A stretch of DNA of 63,221 bases, taken from positions 1 through 63,221 of the forward strand of contig NZ_JAVHUW010000028.1 of NCBI RefSeq assembly GCF_030954495.1, given 5' to 3'. Below, in pieces: positions 52,489-62,065 of the stretch. The first letter of the stretch is position 1, and each line of letters starts with the position of its first letter. The position numbers were made by a program, and so were the translations under genes. The notes below the pieces were generated by a model. That model searched no databases, was not told where the DNA came from, and worked only from the letters and a program-made list of their open reading frames with translations. Origin of the DNA: Candidatus Desulfosporosinus nitrosoreducens. Its GTDB lineage: Bacteria; Bacillota; Desulfitobacteriia; Desulfitobacteriales; Desulfitobacteriaceae.

Positions 52489-54954
52489 ATGATATCGATA
52501 TATTTCTTATTCTATTTCGCGTTTTCTATCTTCTATGCTTTATTTGGGATATATGTAATTATCAAAGATAGAAGTTCAATTATAAGTAAAACATTGTCTC
52601 TAATGTGTCTGTTTTTATTTTCTTGGACGATCGGCAATGGTCTGATGTTGATTGCCCAAAATATTAGTTTGGCAAATTTATGGAGGTTAACAGCTGCCTT
52701 AGGTTGGTGCTTCTTTTTCAGCATTTGGCTGGATCTTACGTTTTTAATCAAAAATAAAGAAAAGATAAAACCCAAATTTAGAATTTTACTCTATCTTCCT
52801 TCTCTCTTGTTCTTTATATATAATTTGCAGTATAAGCCGTCATTTGTTCTTTATCGCTTAAATGGTAATTGGCTGGATAGATATCCAATAATTTTTCAAA
52901 GTTTATTCGACATATATTATATTGTTTATTTTATTTGCGGGATCTGGATTTTATACAGATTTGGGAAAACGTCGCAGCTGCAAAGGGAAAAAAAGCAAGC
53001 AAGAATAATTATAACCAGCTCTTTGTTTACCTTTACTTTAGGGTTCATTACCGATACTTTTTTGCCGATATTTCAACAAAGAGGACTTCCGCTTGATGTT
53101 ATTATAGCTTCTCTGGGTATAATTGGAGTTTGGTATTCGATTAGCAAATACAAATTAATTACGATAACCCCTAAACCAAAATATTTATTTAAAAATATAT
53201 CGGAATATTTATTTAAGATTGTTGATGATCCTATTTTTGTTATAGGGTACGATTTATCGATCATAAAAGTCAATGACATTGTTTTGAAGATATTAGACAG
53301 CAATGATATTTTAGGTAAAGATTTTAACTCCTTTATCATCAGTGAGATAGATGTACTGAGTGATCTTTATAAGCATGGAACTATTAATAAAGCAGAAGTC
53401 TCTTTAATTGGAAAGAATAATATTTTGCTGGAATGCGAATTATCCGGAAAAGTAATTTACGATGAATTTAGGGATATTTATGGAATTCTTATTATATTGC
53501 ACGATATATCTGAAAGAAAAAAGAGGGAAGATACTTTAAAAAAACATAATTATAAATTAAAAGATAAGGTGAATGAAAAAATCAGAGAATTAGAAGAAGA
53601 ATCTTTAAATCGAATAAGTGCGGAAAATAAAATACGCTATATTGCTTATCATGATGAGTTGACAAAGCTGCCTAATCGTCGCTACTTTAATGAGTTTATT
53701 TATAAACTGATTAAAGACCTCAAGGAAAATGGAAGGTACGAATGTTTTATTATTATGTTTTTAGACCTGGATAATTTTAAATTAATTAATGATACTTATG
53801 GCCATTATAACGGGGATAGTTTACTGTGCCATTATGCAAATTCGATTAAAAAAGTGGTAAGAAAAAACGACTTAGTAGTAAGAATCGGTGGCGATGAATT
53901 TTTAATACTAATTACCGATATTGCTGAACATGAGAAAGCGGATATTATTGAGTCTTTGTCCCGTAAAGTTTTAAATGTTTTTAATGAACCATTTATAATT
54001 AATGGCAAAGAAAATTATCTTACGGCCAGTATAGGTATAGCCCGTTATCCCACCGATGGGCGGGATGCAGGGACGTTAATCATGAATGCCGATATAGCTA
54101 TGTATGAAGCAAAAAGTGCAGGCAAAAATAAGGTAAAAATTTTTTCTGAAGAAATGAAAAATAAAATGACCTCTAAAACAATTCTTCGCAACAGCCTCTA
54201 TAAAGCACTTTCTAAAGGTGAACTGAGCGTATATTACCAGCCGCAAGTTAATATTAACTTGGGTAAAATTGTCGGCTTCGAGGCGTTGTTAAGGTGGCAG
54301 CCGAATAATGAAGACTATATATCTCCTTCTCTGTTTATCCCATTAGCTGAAGACACAGGATTAATAGTACCCATAGGCTACTGGGTGATCGAAAAGGCTT
54401 GTGAATCATTAAAAAAATGGAATAGTCTGGATTATCGTCAAGGCAAGTATTCTATGGCCATTAATCTTTCCATCAATCAATTAAATGAAGGTGATTTTAT
54501 TAGCAACGTTGCCAAAATTATTGAAGACAGTGGGGTAAATCCTTTTTTATTAGAGTTTGAAGTTACGGAAAGAATGATATTAAAAGGCAATGAATTTGCT
54601 GAGAAAAATTTAGAGAAGTTAAAGAAGTTAGGAGTCAAAATCTCCATTGACGACTTTGGAACAGAATATTCTTCTTTTATCAATATTAAAAAGTTTTCAA
54701 TTGATAAAATTAAAGTTGACATGGCGTTTATCCAAGGGTTAAATAAAAACAAAACAGATAATGTCATTGTAAATTCAATTATCAGCTTATCCCATAATCT
54801 CGATTTAAGTGTTATTGCTGAAGGGGTGGAAACAGAGGAACAATTAGAGTATCTGAAACGTTATAATTGTGACATCGTTCAAGGTTATTTATTTTATAAG
54901 CCAATGCCCGAAACAGAAATTAAAGGTATTTTATATGAAACGATGTCAAAGTGA
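52489..54954 (+). CDS. 7TM-PAS-GGDEF-EAL cyclic di-GMP turnover protein
   Basis: An 821-residue protein. About seven membrane helices lie in ~1-225 (7TM sensor-histidine-kinase-type N-terminus, start YFLFYFAFSIFYALFGIYVI), then PAS (~238-345), a short coiled coil, GGDEF (~380-545) with intact RIGGDEF at the active site, and EAL (~560-815) with EALLRW, the Asn of INLSINQL, the FEVTE Glu, IDDFGTEYSS, KVD, AEGVET and VQGYLF. Both catalytic sites look complete, so it could make or break c-di-GMP; one may dominate in vivo. The Gly-to-Glu change in DDFGT(E)YSS is unusual but not in a metal ligand. A weak GAGAGG site precedes ATG 52489. Confidence 0.95.
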   Translation: MISIYFLFYFAFSIFYALFGIYVIIKDRSSIISKTLSLMCLFLFSWTIGNGLMLIAQNISLANLWRLTAALGWCFFFSIWLDLTFLIKNKEKIKPKFRILLYLPSLLFFIYNLQYKPSFVLYRLNGNWLDRYPIIFQSLFDIYYIVYFICGIWILYRFGKTSQLQREKKQARIIITSSLFTFTLGFITDTFLPIFQQRGLPLDVIIASLGIIGVWYSISKYKLITITPKPKYLFKNISEYLFKIVDDPIFVIGYDLSIIKVNDIVLKILDSNDILGKDFNSFIISEIDVLSDLYKHGTINKAEVSLIGKNNILLECELSGKVIYDEFRDIYGILIILHDISERKKREDTLKKHNYKLKDKVNEKIRELEEESLNRISAENKIRYIAYHDELTKLPNRRYFNEFIYKLIKDLKENGRYECFIIMFLDLDNFKLINDTYGHYNGDSLLCHYANSIKKVVRKNDLVVRIGGDEFLILITDIAEHEKADIIESLSRKVLNVFNEPFIINGKENYLTASIGIARYPTDGRDAGTLIMNADIAMYEAKSAGKNKVKIFSEEMKNKMTSKTILRNSLYKALSKGELSVYYQPQVNINLGKIVGFEALLRWQPNNEDYISPSLFIPLAEDTGLIVPIGYWVIEKACESLKKWNSLDYRQGKYSMAINLSINQLNEGDFISNVAKIIEDSGVNPFLLEFEVTERMILKGNEFAEKNLEKLKKLGVKISIDDFGTEYSSFINIKKFSIDKIKVDMAFIQGLNKNKTDNVIVNSIISLSHNLDLSVIAEGVETEEQLEYLKRYNCDIVQGYLFYKPMPETEIKGILYETMSK

Positions 54955-55332
54955 TAACCGGTCTAACAGGTGTAATTTCAGAGCTTTATCCTAAATTGAG
55001 TTTAAAGGATTGTCAGGGGTAAGGGCCTAAGTGAATCATTATTGTGAAGACAAAGTGAAACTAAATGAAGGGCAGCTTTTAAGCTTGCCCGCTGAATTGC
55101 CAGGACATTAAATTGTTCTGGCTTATTTGTTTATTTTACTTCTCTTTTAATCGCAGGAAGGAAATACAAGAATAATGTGGAAGATCTTTAAAAGACACTT
55201 TTTTACAAATTTCCAAAAGTCTATGGCTTAAACAGACGATTATTATTATAGTGAAGTGGATGTTTAAACGATTGCCGGCGTGACAAGTGCAATAAATATG
55301 TCGAGAGTGTTAACTGGAAAGAGGGGGTTGTC
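54955..55332. other. 378-bp intergenic region with terminator
   Basis: Holds a terminator-type hairpin at 55099-55121 and an imperfect GC-rich dyad around 55072-55090 (GGGCAGCTT/AAGCTTGCCC). No open frame with a ribosome site. The promoter of the alcohol dehydrogenase gene must lie in the right half, but no clear -35/-10 pair is seen. Confidence 0.4.
55099..55135 (+). terminator. Intrinsic terminator
   Basis: GCCAGGAC (55099-55106), loop ATTAAAT, GTTCTGGC (55114-55121) with one G-U, then the T-rich TTATTTGTTTATTTT. Confidence 0.65.
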
Positions 55333-56535
55333 ATGTATAAATTGTATTGCAGGATTTACCAAGCTGTTTTCAAAGCATTTTCCTATCTGTTGCCTTGGCG
55401 CAAGCCGGAGTTAATTCAAGGAGAAAACAGTGTGGACGGGTTGCCAAAGTTGATCAGAAGTAAAGGTATTAGCTGCATTTTGCTAGTCACAGACAGTGTT
55501 ATCGCATCGCTTGGGCTTATGGCTGGTCTGCTCCAAGGTTTAAGTGATGAAGGCATCAACTATGTAATTTATGATAAAACTGTTCCGAATCCAACTATTG
55601 ATAATATTGAGGAAGCCCTGGAGAACTATAAGATGAACAAATGCACCGCTATTATTGCTTTTGGCGGCGGTTCATCAATGGATTGTGCCAAAGGTGTGGG
55701 AGCACGTGTAGCGAGACCACAAAAGAGCATTCCTCAGATGAAAGGGGTGTTTAGGGTTATGAAAAAGATTCCTCCGCTTTTTGCTATCCCAACAACGTCA
55801 GGAACAGGAAGTGAGACAACTCTTGCTGCAGTAATAACTGACAGTAAGACGCATGAAAAGTATGCTATCAATGACATTTCTTTGATTCCGCACTATGCCG
55901 TACTTGACCCGGTCCTGACAGTTAATCTGCCCCAAGATATTACCTCAACGACTGGGATGGATGCTTTGACCCATGCAGTAGAGGCTTATATTGGCCGAAG
56001 CAACACAAAAGCGACAAAACGGTATTGTAAAGAAGCGGTAAAATTAATTTTTGAAAACCTTTACGAAGTCTATTCTAACGGGGAAAATTTGGCTTCCCGC
56101 AGAAAAATGCAACAGGCTTCATTTTTAGCGGGACTGGCATTCACGCGGGCCTATGTTGGTTATGTACACGCGATTGCCCATACCCTCGGCGGATTTTACT
56201 CAACTCCCCACGGTTTGGCGAATGCCGTTATTTTGCCTTATGTTTTAGAGTATTACGGCAAGTCGGCACACAAACCTTTGGCGGAGCTTGCCGATTTGGT
56301 TGGCTTAAGTGCGGCGGGCGACTCCCTTGAACAAAAAGCAGGAAAATTTATTGCAGCCATCAAAAGTCTCAATGAATCAATGAGGATACCCGATAAAATA
56401 AATTGTATTGTTGAGAGTGATATTCCATTGATGGTCAATCGTGCTTTAGCGGAAAGCAACCCACTCTATCCTGTGCCTAAGATTTTGGCTAAAGAAGATC
56501 TGGCAAAGCTTTATTACAGTATCCTAGAATCGTAG
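55333..56535 (+). CDS. Iron-containing alcohol dehydrogenase
   Basis: A 400-residue group III (Fe-dependent) alcohol dehydrogenase. The NAD-binding GGGSSMDCAKG (~113-123), PTTSGTGSET (~154-163), and the metal-ligand series in GMDALTHAVEAY (~215), YVHAIAHTLGG (~279-289) and TPHGLANA (~293) are present. It interconverts an alcohol and aldehyde with NAD(P)H; substrate not determined. GAGGGGG precedes ATG 55333. It is followed after 14 bp by an aldehyde dehydrogenase, so the pair likely takes an alcohol to an acid or the reverse. Confidence 0.94.
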   Translation: MYKLYCRIYQAVFKAFSYLLPWRKPELIQGENSVDGLPKLIRSKGISCILLVTDSVIASLGLMAGLLQGLSDEGINYVIYDKTVPNPTIDNIEEALENYKMNKCTAIIAFGGGSSMDCAKGVGARVARPQKSIPQMKGVFRVMKKIPPLFAIPTTSGTGSETTLAAVITDSKTHEKYAINDISLIPHYAVLDPVLTVNLPQDITSTTGMDALTHAVEAYIGRSNTKATKRYCKEAVKLIFENLYEVYSNGENLASRRKMQQASFLAGLAFTRAYVGYVHAIAHTLGGFYSTPHGLANAVILPYVLEYYGKSAHKPLAELADLVGLSAAGDSLEQKAGKFIAAIKSLNESMRIPDKINCIVESDIPLMVNRALAESNPLYPVPKILAKEDLAKLYYSILES

Positions 56536-56549
56536 AAAGGAGTGATGAA

Positions 56550-57920
56550 ATGTCCGATATTAAAGAAATTCTTGATGAGCAAAGGACTTTTTTTAAGGTT
56601 GGTAAAACACTTAGTCTGGATTTCCGCCTAAAAGCATTAAAGACCTTAAAGAGGTCCATCTGCGAACACGAAAAAGATATCCTGGATGCTTTAAAAAGTG
56701 ACTTAAATAAATCTGCTTTTGAAGCTTATGCTACGGAAATTGCGATGGTTTCAGAGGAATTGGATTATGCGATAAAACATCTTCCCCATTGGGTTAAGAT
56801 TAAAAGGGTCAGGACGCCAATTATGCATTTTAAGTCTTCATGTTATAGAATACCCGAACCCTATGGTATTTCCCTGATCATGTCGCCCTGGAATTACCCG
56901 TTCCAGCTCACCCTTGCTCCTTTGATAGGCTCCATAGCAGGGGGAAATTGCTCGGTCATAAAACCTTCCGCTTATTCATTTGCTACGTCGGCTGTAATTG
57001 CCAGGATTTTAAGAGAATGCTTTGAAGAAAATTACATTGCAGTGATAGAAGGTGGGAGAGAGGCGAATCAAGCCTTATTGGATGAAAAATTTGACTATAT
57101 ATTTTTTACTGGTGGTGTCTCTGTAGGAAAAACTGTAATGGCGTCTGCTGCCAGAAGCCTTACCCCGGTCACTTTAGAACTAGGGGGAAAAAGCCCCTGC
57201 ATGGTAGACAAAGAGGTAAATATTGACCTCGCTGCCCGCAGGATCGTCTGGGGTAAATTCTTGAATGCCGGGCAAACTTGTGTTGCTCCGGACTACCTTC
57301 TGGTTCACAAAGAAGTAAAAAAGGATCTTATCAGGGGCATACAGAAATATATATTAGAATTCTATGGTAAAGACCCATGTGCCAATGAGGAATATCCGAA
57401 AATTATTAATGAAAAACATTTTAGACGGATTAAAAGCTATTTAAGCAACGGAGAGATTGTTGCCGGCGGGGAGTTCAATGAAAAAAACCTTCGTATTGCA
57501 CCGACAGTTTTAGACAAAATAAAATGGGAGGACCCAATAATGCAGGAGGAAATATTTGGACCGATTTTGCCCATGATAGAGTTTTCGGATATTTCCGAGG
57601 CCGTATTGTCAGTTAATAGTCTCCCCAAACCCCTTGCCTTATACTTATTTACGACCAACAAGGAAGTTGAAGCTAGAATTGTGGAGAGTATATCCTTTGG
57701 AGGCGGGTGTATTAACGATACGATCGTGCATCTTGCCACATCTTCTATGCCTTTTGGAGGAGTCGGAGAAAGCGGAATGGGTGGCTATCATGGAAAATGG
57801 AGTTTTGATACCTTTACCCATACCAAAAGCATTCTCAAAAAATCAAATTTGATAGATATAAAACTTAGATACCCGCCTTATGGGAATAAGCTGAATATTT
57901 TCAAAAAATTATTCGGCTAA
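56550..57920 (+). CDS. Aldehyde dehydrogenase, ALDH3-like
   Basis: A 456-residue NAD(P)-dependent aldehyde dehydrogenase of ALDH3 length. The conserved SPWNYPFQLTLAPL (~111-124), FFTGGVSVGKTVM (~187), catalytic Glu in TLELGGKSP (~209) and Cys in NAGQTCVAPDY (~243) are present, with the C-terminal SMPFGGVGESGMG. Family members oxidise medium to long-chain or aromatic aldehydes. ATG 56550 follows AAAGGAG and lies 14 bp after the iron alcohol dehydrogenase stop, indicating an operon. Confidence 0.94.
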   Translation: MSDIKEILDEQRTFFKVGKTLSLDFRLKALKTLKRSICEHEKDILDALKSDLNKSAFEAYATEIAMVSEELDYAIKHLPHWVKIKRVRTPIMHFKSSCYRIPEPYGISLIMSPWNYPFQLTLAPLIGSIAGGNCSVIKPSAYSFATSAVIARILRECFEENYIAVIEGGREANQALLDEKFDYIFFTGGVSVGKTVMASAARSLTPVTLELGGKSPCMVDKEVNIDLAARRIVWGKFLNAGQTCVAPDYLLVHKEVKKDLIRGIQKYILEFYGKDPCANEEYPKIINEKHFRRIKSYLSNGEIVAGGEFNEKNLRIAPTVLDKIKWEDPIMQEEIFGPILPMIEFSDISEAVLSVNSLPKPLALYLFTTNKEVEARIVESISFGGGCINDTIVHLATSSMPFGGVGESGMGGYHGKWSFDTFTHTKSILKKSNLIDIKLRYPPYGNKLNIFKKLFG

Positions 57921-57964
57921 GACTTACTCAAAACACAAATAAGCAAAGAAGGGCTGAAGACAAA

Positions 57965-58639
57965 ATGTGCGGCCGATTTTCGTTTGTGGCACTTGTTGAT
58001 ATCATCGAACGTTTTAGATTAATTCAATTTGAGTTCGATTTTGTACCACGCTATAATATTGCACCATCTCAACCGGTTCCCGTAGTTATCCGGCAAGACG
58101 GAAAAAACAGTCTGCATCTTTTCAAGTGGGGATTGATTCCCTATTGGGCTAAGGATGCGAGTATCGGGGACAAATTGATCAATGCCCGTGCTGAGACTTT
58201 AGAGGAAAAACCTAGTTTTCGTGGATTATTAGCACGAAAACGTTGCCTGATTATAGCTGATGGATTTTATGAGTGGAAAGAGGAAGGTCGGCGGAAAAAA
58301 CCTTATCGAATCACACTGCAAGACGGCAAATCCTTTGCTTTTGCAGGTCTATGGGATTCTTGGCTGTCGCCTGCAGGTCAAACCATAAACTCGTGTACGA
58401 TTATTACGACGACGTCCAATAAGTTGCTAGAGCCGATACATCATCGGATGCCGGTTATATTACCCCAGGATAAGGAGAGTCTTTGGCTGGACGAAAGTGT
58501 AACTTACAATCAGGAAATAAAAGAATTGCTGAGACCTTTTCCGGCGGAACAAATGGTTGTCCACGAGGTATCAACATTGATTAATTCTTCACGCTATGAT
58601 GGACCGGAATGTGTGTTTCCGATACAGAGTTTATTTTAA
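57965..58639 (+). CDS. SRAP-domain protein (YedK/HMCES-like)
   Basis: A 224-residue SOS-response-associated peptidase family protein. The catalytic Cys2 follows Met1 (MCGRFSF), the conserved Asn is in YNIAPSQ (~33), the Glu in DGFYEWK (~103), and the His in HHRMPVI (~160). It forms a thiazolidine crosslink between Cys2 and abasic sites in single-stranded DNA, protecting them. The Met must be removed for activity, which fixes the start at ATG 57965. It stands between an ADH/ALDH operon and a chemoreceptor and ends in a shared bidirectional terminator. Confidence 0.95.
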   Translation: MCGRFSFVALVDIIERFRLIQFEFDFVPRYNIAPSQPVPVVIRQDGKNSLHLFKWGLIPYWAKDASIGDKLINARAETLEEKPSFRGLLARKRCLIIADGFYEWKEEGRRKKPYRITLQDGKSFAFAGLWDSWLSPAGQTINSCTIITTTSNKLLEPIHHRMPVILPQDKESLWLDESVTYNQEIKELLRPFPAEQMVVHEVSTLINSSRYDGPECVFPIQSLF

Positions 58640-58647
58640 AGCTGAAC

Positions 58648-58698
58648 AAAACACCCTTCCACGTTAATTTCAACTTTAAACGTTGGAAGGGTGTTTGT
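58648..58698. terminator. Bidirectional terminator between SRAP and chemoreceptor genes
   Basis: AAACACCCTTCC-ACGTT (about 58649-58665) pairs with AACGTTGGAAGGGTGTTT (58679-58695) with one bulged base, a strong stem in the 105-bp gap between convergent genes. Confidence 0.88.
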
Positions 58699-58744
58699 TA
58701 TACTGTCCAGAAAAAAGAACAGTTACGGTCCTACATAGTTAAAG

Positions 58745-59563
58745 CTATATTTCACTCAATTTAACGAGTCGCTCAGCCATTTGTGAAATGTTGCTTAAAG
58801 CTTGAGTAAGTTCCGTTACTCCTTGGGCCTGAGATTCGCTGACCACAGCTAGCTGACTTACGGATTCCACCAAACGGTTGACAGAGGACTGTACTTCAAT
58901 AACGTCTTGTTCTATTGTTATCGCCGAGTCTTTTGTGTTTTCCGCAAGCTTGCGAATTTCTTCAGCAACAACTCTAAATCCGCGGCCATTCTCCCCGGCA
59001 CGGGCAGATTCAATAGAGGCATTAATTCCCAGAATATTGCTTTGCTGTGATATTTTTTTAATTGATGTGGTAATGCCTGAAACATGAAGAATATCATTCT
59101 TAACATGTGAGGTTTCGTTGTCCATAGTTTTAGCAGTTGCGGAAAGTTCTTGGCTTTGGGCCGATAGGTTTTCAGAGGATGCATAAATTTCTTCGACCGA
59201 GGATAAAATTTCTTCGCCTATTTCCAGCAGTGTATTGTATCTTTCTGAAGATACGGTGACAGTGATTACTCCAACCATTTTGCCGTCATCAAGAATTGGG
59301 TTGCTTATAGCGACATAAGGGAAGGAAAACTGAGAATTTTCTTTAGAAACATGGGTAACTGTGCGTTGCCCGGATTGTAAAACTTTGTATGTGATAGTAT
59401 TGAGATATTTACTGATAGAGTCCTCCGTTTGTACGCCCAAATTGATTCGGGGGTTATTGTAAGCTGCCAAAATAACTTCATAATTGGCAACAAAAACAGA
59501 AATATCCTGATCGAACCATTGGTGTAAATGAGGTGCAATAGAGAGAACATATTCGATTTTCAT
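58745..59563 (-). CDS. Soluble methyl-accepting chemotaxis-type protein
   Basis: A 272-residue cytoplasmic chemoreceptor without a membrane helix. Residues ~1-105 form a small sensor module ([40 protein letters not shown], a PAS/Cache-like pattern). The signalling domain follows, with [20 protein letters not shown] and the [20 protein letters not shown] tip. It is short for a full receptor and probably docks on other receptors or CheA/CheW. Minus-strand ATG 59563 follows GGAGG. The domain type suggests sensing of an intracellular metabolite. Confidence 0.92.
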   Translation of the reverse strand: MKIEYVLSIAPHLHQWFDQDISVFVANYEVILAAYNNPRINLGVQTEDSISKYLNTITYKVLQSGQRTVTHVSKENSQFSFPYVAISNPILDDGKMVGVITVTVSSERYNTLLEIGEEILSSVEEIYASSENLSAQSQELSATAKTMDNETSHVKNDILHVSGITTSIKKISQQSNILGINASIESARAGENGRGFRVVAEEIRKLAENTKDSAITIEQDVIEVQSSVNRLVESVSQLAVVSESQAQGVTELTQALSNISQMAERLVKLSEI

Positions 59564-60111
59564 GTAAGGGCCTCCGAATATTAGTTTAGTGAAACCACAA
59601 GAACAGAATAAACTTTAGACAGGATTTATGGGGGAATTTCGACATTGAATTAAGATATTCCTTTATTGATATATCTTTAGGTGCTGAATATTTTAGAAGT
59701 TATGTTCACAATGATATATCCGGAAATGGTGCATTATTTAAATATCTCAATAAGAGTATTTATTTGTTTTTGATGGAGGAGTTTGGAAGGGTATGAAGAA
59801 TTTATGGTGTATTGTAGATAATGTTGGAAGACAACTTAACGAATAATAGTTGAAATTAATTTGTGTTGCCTTACTTTTACTTATTGAGAGAAAAGAGGCA
59901 GATGAAGAAAGTAGAGCTTCTGAAAAAACTGTATTCAAATAATTCTTGTGACTGAAAGTGATCGAATAGATGCTTGTGGATTTTACGAACTGTAGGATAT
60001 AATCCCAATGTTTCATAAAGGATATGAAAAGAAATTAAAATGATGTGGGATTTGCATACTTTGACGATTATGGTAAAGATTAAAGTATAACAAATCTTGG
60101 GAGGCGATAAC
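59564..60111. other. 548-bp AT-rich intergenic region
   Basis: Minus-strand frames of 89 and 91 codons in this region lack ribosome sites and have Ser/Phe/Tyr-rich low-complexity products, so they are not called. A TTCGACA at 59638-59644 reads as a Spo0A-box core toward the chemoreceptor gene, 75 bp from its start. A 17-codon + frame with a site (59793) is too short to support. Confidence 0.4.
60061..60091 (+). promoter_or_regulatory. Candidate promoter for the 45-residue gene
   Basis: TTGACG (60061-60066) and TATAAC (60086-60091) are 19 bases apart; the -35 fits sigma-A well, the spacer is slightly long. It is 20 bp upstream of ATG 60112. Confidence 0.4.
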
Positions 60112-60249
60112 ATGTCCTTCAGAACATCGTTTTCTAAAATGCTGTCATACATAGCCAGATGTGATCCTTATTACAGTCTATACTACATCCCTGATTCTTC
60201 GGAAGAGAATGAATATCAAACTAATGGAAATAATGATCCTAAGATTTAA
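60112..60249 (+). CDS. Small protein, 45 residues
   Basis: ATG 60112 follows GGGAGG and is open for 45 codons to TAA at 60249. The product starts MSFRTSFSKMLSYIARCDPY, is Tyr/Ser-rich, and ends in an acidic Asn/Glu-rich tail; no membrane helix. A terminator follows 21 bases later and a candidate promoter lies upstream, so it looks like a complete small transcription unit. Not recognised. Confidence 0.65.
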   Translation: MSFRTSFSKMLSYIARCDPYYSLYYIPDSSEENEYQTNGNNDPKI

Positions 60250-60270
60250 GCCCATTATAGGGATTAAAGC

Positions 60271-60299
60271 AAAAGAGCCGCTCTCGAGCAGCTCTTTTT
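60271..60299 (+). terminator. Intrinsic terminator after the 45-residue gene
   Basis: AAAAGAGC-c-GCTC (60271-60283), loop TC, GAGC-a-GCTCTTTT (60286-60298), then T. Confidence 0.88.
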
Positions 60300-60326
60300 A
60301 ACCTAAATCCCGCAAAAAAATATCAT

Positions 60327-60375
60327 ATACCTGTATAAGAGTATAGAAATTATAGCTTAAATACAGGTATTTTTT
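60327..60375 (+). terminator. Hairpin with T-run upstream of the transposase
   Basis: ATACCTGTAT (60327-60336) pairs with ATACAGGTAT (60361-60370), then TTTTT. The second in a row after 60271; insertion sequences often carry such a structure to block transcription entering from outside. Confidence 0.6.
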
Positions 60376-60402
60376 CATATTAAGGGGAAGATAAAGGTCT
60401 AT

Positions 60403-60428
60403 GTATATGGTATAATGCAATCATATAC
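60403..60428 (+). promoter_or_regulatory. Transposase promoter (extended -10) within an inverted repeat
   Basis: TATAAT at 60411-60416 with the extended TGG directly before it. GTATATG (60403-60409) and CATATAC (60422-60428) form a perfect 7-bp dyad around it. No good -35 is needed for an extended -10 promoter. Confidence 0.5.
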
Positions 60429-60451
60429 ATAAGGCTTTAGGAGGGATGTTC

Positions 60452-62065
60452 ATGACGAAACTCTCAGCTCCCGCATACACCTTCGTCTCCATGCCGAAAA
60501 GTAATGTCTCCTGCAAGAAGTCAGGATATGTGTACCATATTGGCAAAGGCTATCGAAATGACAAAGGTCAGCCGACGAGTTCCCAAACCATCATCGGTAA
60601 ATATGACACGCAAACTGGTATGTTGATTCCAAATGATAATTATTTCAAGATTTACGGTGGGAAGCCACAGCTAAGGACTGTTCCGATCGAGAGCATCAAG
60701 AATTATGGAAGCTACTTTCTGTTGAAGGCGATCACCCGGGAATCTCAGCTGGATACGTTGCTAGGCAGAGTCTTCGGCGAAGATGCCCAAAGTATCTTAA
60801 TGCTGTCCATCTATATGGCTCTGGAAGGCAATGTTTTGTCTCATTGCGAGGACTGGATGGAAGAAACGCTCACCGGAAGCAAGGTTATCCTTACATCTCA
60901 AGAATGCTCAAGGATTCTGAGAGTTATTGATGAAGCCAAGCGCAATGAATTTTTCCGGGCATGGGTCCATATACGCCAGCAGGAAGAATACCTGGCCTAT
61001 GATATAACATCGATTTCTTCTTACAGCAAGCTCAATGAAGAGGTGGAATTTGGTTATAACCGCGACAAGGAGAAACTGCCGCAGATTAATCTGGGCATGT
61101 ACTTTGGCGAGACGACGAGGCTGCCGGTCTATTACCGAACCTATTACGGCAGCATCCCTGATAAAAGCCATTTAGTTGCCATGATGGAAGGCAGTAATAA
61201 GGTTGGCATTAAGAACACGCATTTTGTGATGGATAGAGGATTTTTCAGCAAAGACAATCTGGTTTATCTGAACCACCATACCCGTGGGTTTATCATCGGT
61301 ATGCCCAATAGGCTGGTCCTATCCCAGCAGATTATTCTGGTCCATGGCGAAGACGTCAAGAGTTCGCGTTATGATCTGGGTATTGGCGATGTCAATGGTA
61401 TAGCCGTTGAGCGCAGTGATTATGACTTTCGCTGTCAAGTTCATCTCCTGTATTCCGATGAAAAGATGGCGGACGAGAAATACCGTTTCAAGACAGAATT
61501 CAAGAAGTGGCAAGCCTCCATCGCCAAAGGCCTCATTCCTCGTGAGGCAGAACCGTTTTTTCATATTTTCAAAGACAAAGAGGATGCCATCCTCAGCGTG
61601 GAAGCCAACCACGAGGTCATTGATGCTTATATGCAGACCATGGGATATTTTCTAGTGATGAGTACGGACTTCCAGAAAAGCACGGCGGACATCCTGGAGA
61701 TTTATCGGATGAAGGACGTGATCGAAAAATCCTTTGACCGTATAAAAAATGATTTAGATATGAAACGATTGAGAATTCATACGGCGCAGGCGGAAGAAGG
61801 AAAGATGTTTTTAGCCTTCCTGGCGTTGATCCTGAGGACGTATGTGTTCAATACGATAAAGCCCTATATCCTCAAGAAGCGCCTCTCCCTGGATAGAATC
61901 TTTATCGAAATGCGAAAGATCAAAGTAGCCGTCTACCCAACCGGGGTAATGATGCACAACCCGCTGACGAAAAAGCAAAAGGATATTCTAGCCTACTTTA
62001 ATCAATCGGAGGAGGGTGTTGCAGAAAGCTTGAAACACATACTCAAGTATCAAAGTGTATTCTGA
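60452..62065 (+). CDS. IS1634-family (IS4-like DDE) transposase
   Basis: A 537-residue transposase of full length. The N-terminal domain (KSGYVYHIGKGYRND) is followed by an RNase-H-like core: AYDITSISSYSKL (~173, first Asp), THFVMDRGFFSK (~259, second Asp) and the C-terminal YRMKDVIEKSFDRIKNDLD (~426, with the Y-x-x-x-x-x-x-E-K-x-F signature and the catalytic Glu). It cuts and joins the element's ends. ATG 60452 is chosen because AGGAGGG then has seven-base spacing; ATG 60446 overlaps it. No stop or frameshift is present, so the element may still be mobile. Confidence 0.93.
   Translation: MTKLSAPAYTFVSMPKSNVSCKKSGYVYHIGKGYRNDKGQPTSSQTIIGKYDTQTGMLIPNDNYFKIYGGKPQLRTVPIESIKNYGSYFLLKAITRESQLDTLLGRVFGEDAQSILMLSIYMALEGNVLSHCEDWMEETLTGSKVILTSQECSRILRVIDEAKRNEFFRAWVHIRQQEEYLAYDITSISSYSKLNEEVEFGYNRDKEKLPQINLGMYFGETTRLPVYYRTYYGSIPDKSHLVAMMEGSNKVGIKNTHFVMDRGFFSKDNLVYLNHHTRGFIIGMPNRLVLSQQIILVHGEDVKSSRYDLGIGDVNGIAVERSDYDFRCQVHLLYSDEKMADEKYRFKTEFKKWQASIAKGLIPREAEPFFHIFKDKEDAILSVEANHEVIDAYMQTMGYFLVMSTDFQKSTADILEIYRMKDVIEKSFDRIKNDLDMKRLRIHTAQAEEGKMFLAFLALILRTYVFNTIKPYILKKRLSLDRIFIEMRKIKVAVYPTGVMMHNPLTKKQKDILAYFNQSEEGVAESLKHILKYQSVF

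Noticed and set aside
59747..60152. Two overlapping minus-strand frames of 89 and 91 codons
   Set aside because: No ribosome sites, low-complexity Ser/Phe/Tyr/Ile products, and overlap with the supported small + strand gene at 60112.
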